DNA of 64,000 nt from Lentilactobacillus farraginis DSM 18382 = JCM 14108 (GTDB lineage Bacteria; Bacillota; Bacilli; Lactobacillales; Lactobacillaceae). Of this stretch, positions 63,699 to 64,000 are shown in pieces (position 1 is the stretch's first letter; every line of letters starts with the position of its first letter). The DNA is taken from positions 109,627 through 173,626 of the forward strand of contig NZ_BAKI01000002.1 in NCBI RefSeq assembly GCF_000583655.1, read 5' to 3'. The notes below the pieces were generated by a model. It was not told where the DNA came from and did not search any database. It saw only the letters and a list, made by a program, of their open reading frames with translations. Both the position numbers and the translations under genes were made by a program.

Positions 63699-64000
63699 AA
63701 TACCCCATCCCCTTCAAATGATAGGGATAATTCTACCTGATCTGAAGGCTTATGTGGGTAACGACAACCAATGTTAATAAAAACGCAATTAACTTAACCC
63801 TTTATTTATAATGTTTTTAAAGATATTTTGCATGAATGACGTATTGGCAAAAGTAATTTCGTCCAGTCTGCCAGCTTCATTTCCAATGATACGCAAAAAG
63901 ATCCAGCTAGAAACCGGCTTTTGTCAGTTTCTAACTGGACCTAATCTTAGACTGTTTGCTTAATCACGCTTATTATCGAGTGAAAACAGACTAAGCTTGT
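63699..64000. other. Region left of the window end with a terminator
   Basis: No gene seen. ATCCAGCTAGAAAC (63901-63914) pairs with GTTTCTAACTGGAC (63927-63940), a hairpin that may end a transcript arriving from beyond the window. The rest is AT-rich with the ART promoter presumably near 63700-63800. Confidence 0.45.

Overview
The window is a chromosomal segment of a low-GC Gram-positive lactic acid bacterium, most likely family Lactobacillaceae. The signs are a XerS-type recombinase, pyruvate oxidase, a MutY without its Fe-S cysteines, CopY-type operators, a DUF2975/HTH pair, strong AGGAGG ribosome sites with frequent TTG and GTG starts, and a respiratory nitrate reductase cluster of the kind known in Lactiplantibacillus plantarum. 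I cannot name the species.

Layout. 1-5.4 kb: folate operon (end of folB?, folK-folE fusion, folC, folP, Nudix hydrolase), then an N-formylglutamate amidohydrolase-like gene and a GNAT acetyltransferase. 5.6-8.2 kb: licD-family gene and xerS, with a perfect 16-bp-armed palindrome between them. 8.2-30.5 kb: a nitrate respiration island: two unknown genes, narIJHG (minus strand), molybdenum-cofactor genes moeB-moaB-moeA-mobB-moaC-mobA, the nreABC oxygen/nitrate sensor, two more unknown genes, a minus-strand operon moaE-moaD-moaA-narK-cupin-SufT-like, and flavodoxin plus a BtuCD-type ABC importer. 30.6-34.3 kb: binding protein, sufD, mutY. 34.5-39 kb: polyphosphate-polymerase (VTC) gene, DUF4956 and CotH, then a TPM-type protein. 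39-43 kb: DHA2 efflux pump with TetR, DUF2975/HTH pair and decayed gene fragments. 43.4-45.9 kb: pyruvate oxidase and small stress-type membrane proteins. 46-51 kb: a TPP riboswitch controlling an NCS2 permease, LuxE-like acyl-protein synthetase, LuxC-like acyl reductase and an SDR. 51-53.5 kb: MerR regulator with redox enzymes. 53.7-57.3 kb: FMN riboswitch and ribD-ribE-ribBA-ribH. 57.4-63.7 kb: small membrane proteins, ClC channel, copper ATPase with two cupredoxins under two cop boxes, and a secreted ADP-ribosyltransferase.

The most interesting system is the TPP-riboswitch operon at 46-51 kb. It looks like a carboxylic-acid reductase route (import, adenylation and acyl transfer, reduction to aldehyde, reduction to alcohol) that could salvage an oxidised thiamine precursor such as a pyrimidine or thiazole carboxylate. 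The second is a shared promoter architecture in the nitrate island: a decamer close to TTCCCTAATA lies exactly 21 nt upstream of the -10 hexamer at six promoters, tying four unknown genes, flavodoxin and the ABC importer to nitrate respiration. NreC is the likely binder.

Quality caveat: twelve otherwise intact genes (xerS, narH, narG, mobB, an unknown at 23.5 kb, SufT-like, fecD-like, sufD, mutY, the DHA2 pump, clc, copA) each carry one apparent missing base. All are losses and most lie in short runs of one base, so consensus errors are more likely than real gene decay. I annotate these genes at full length and state where the frame breaks.
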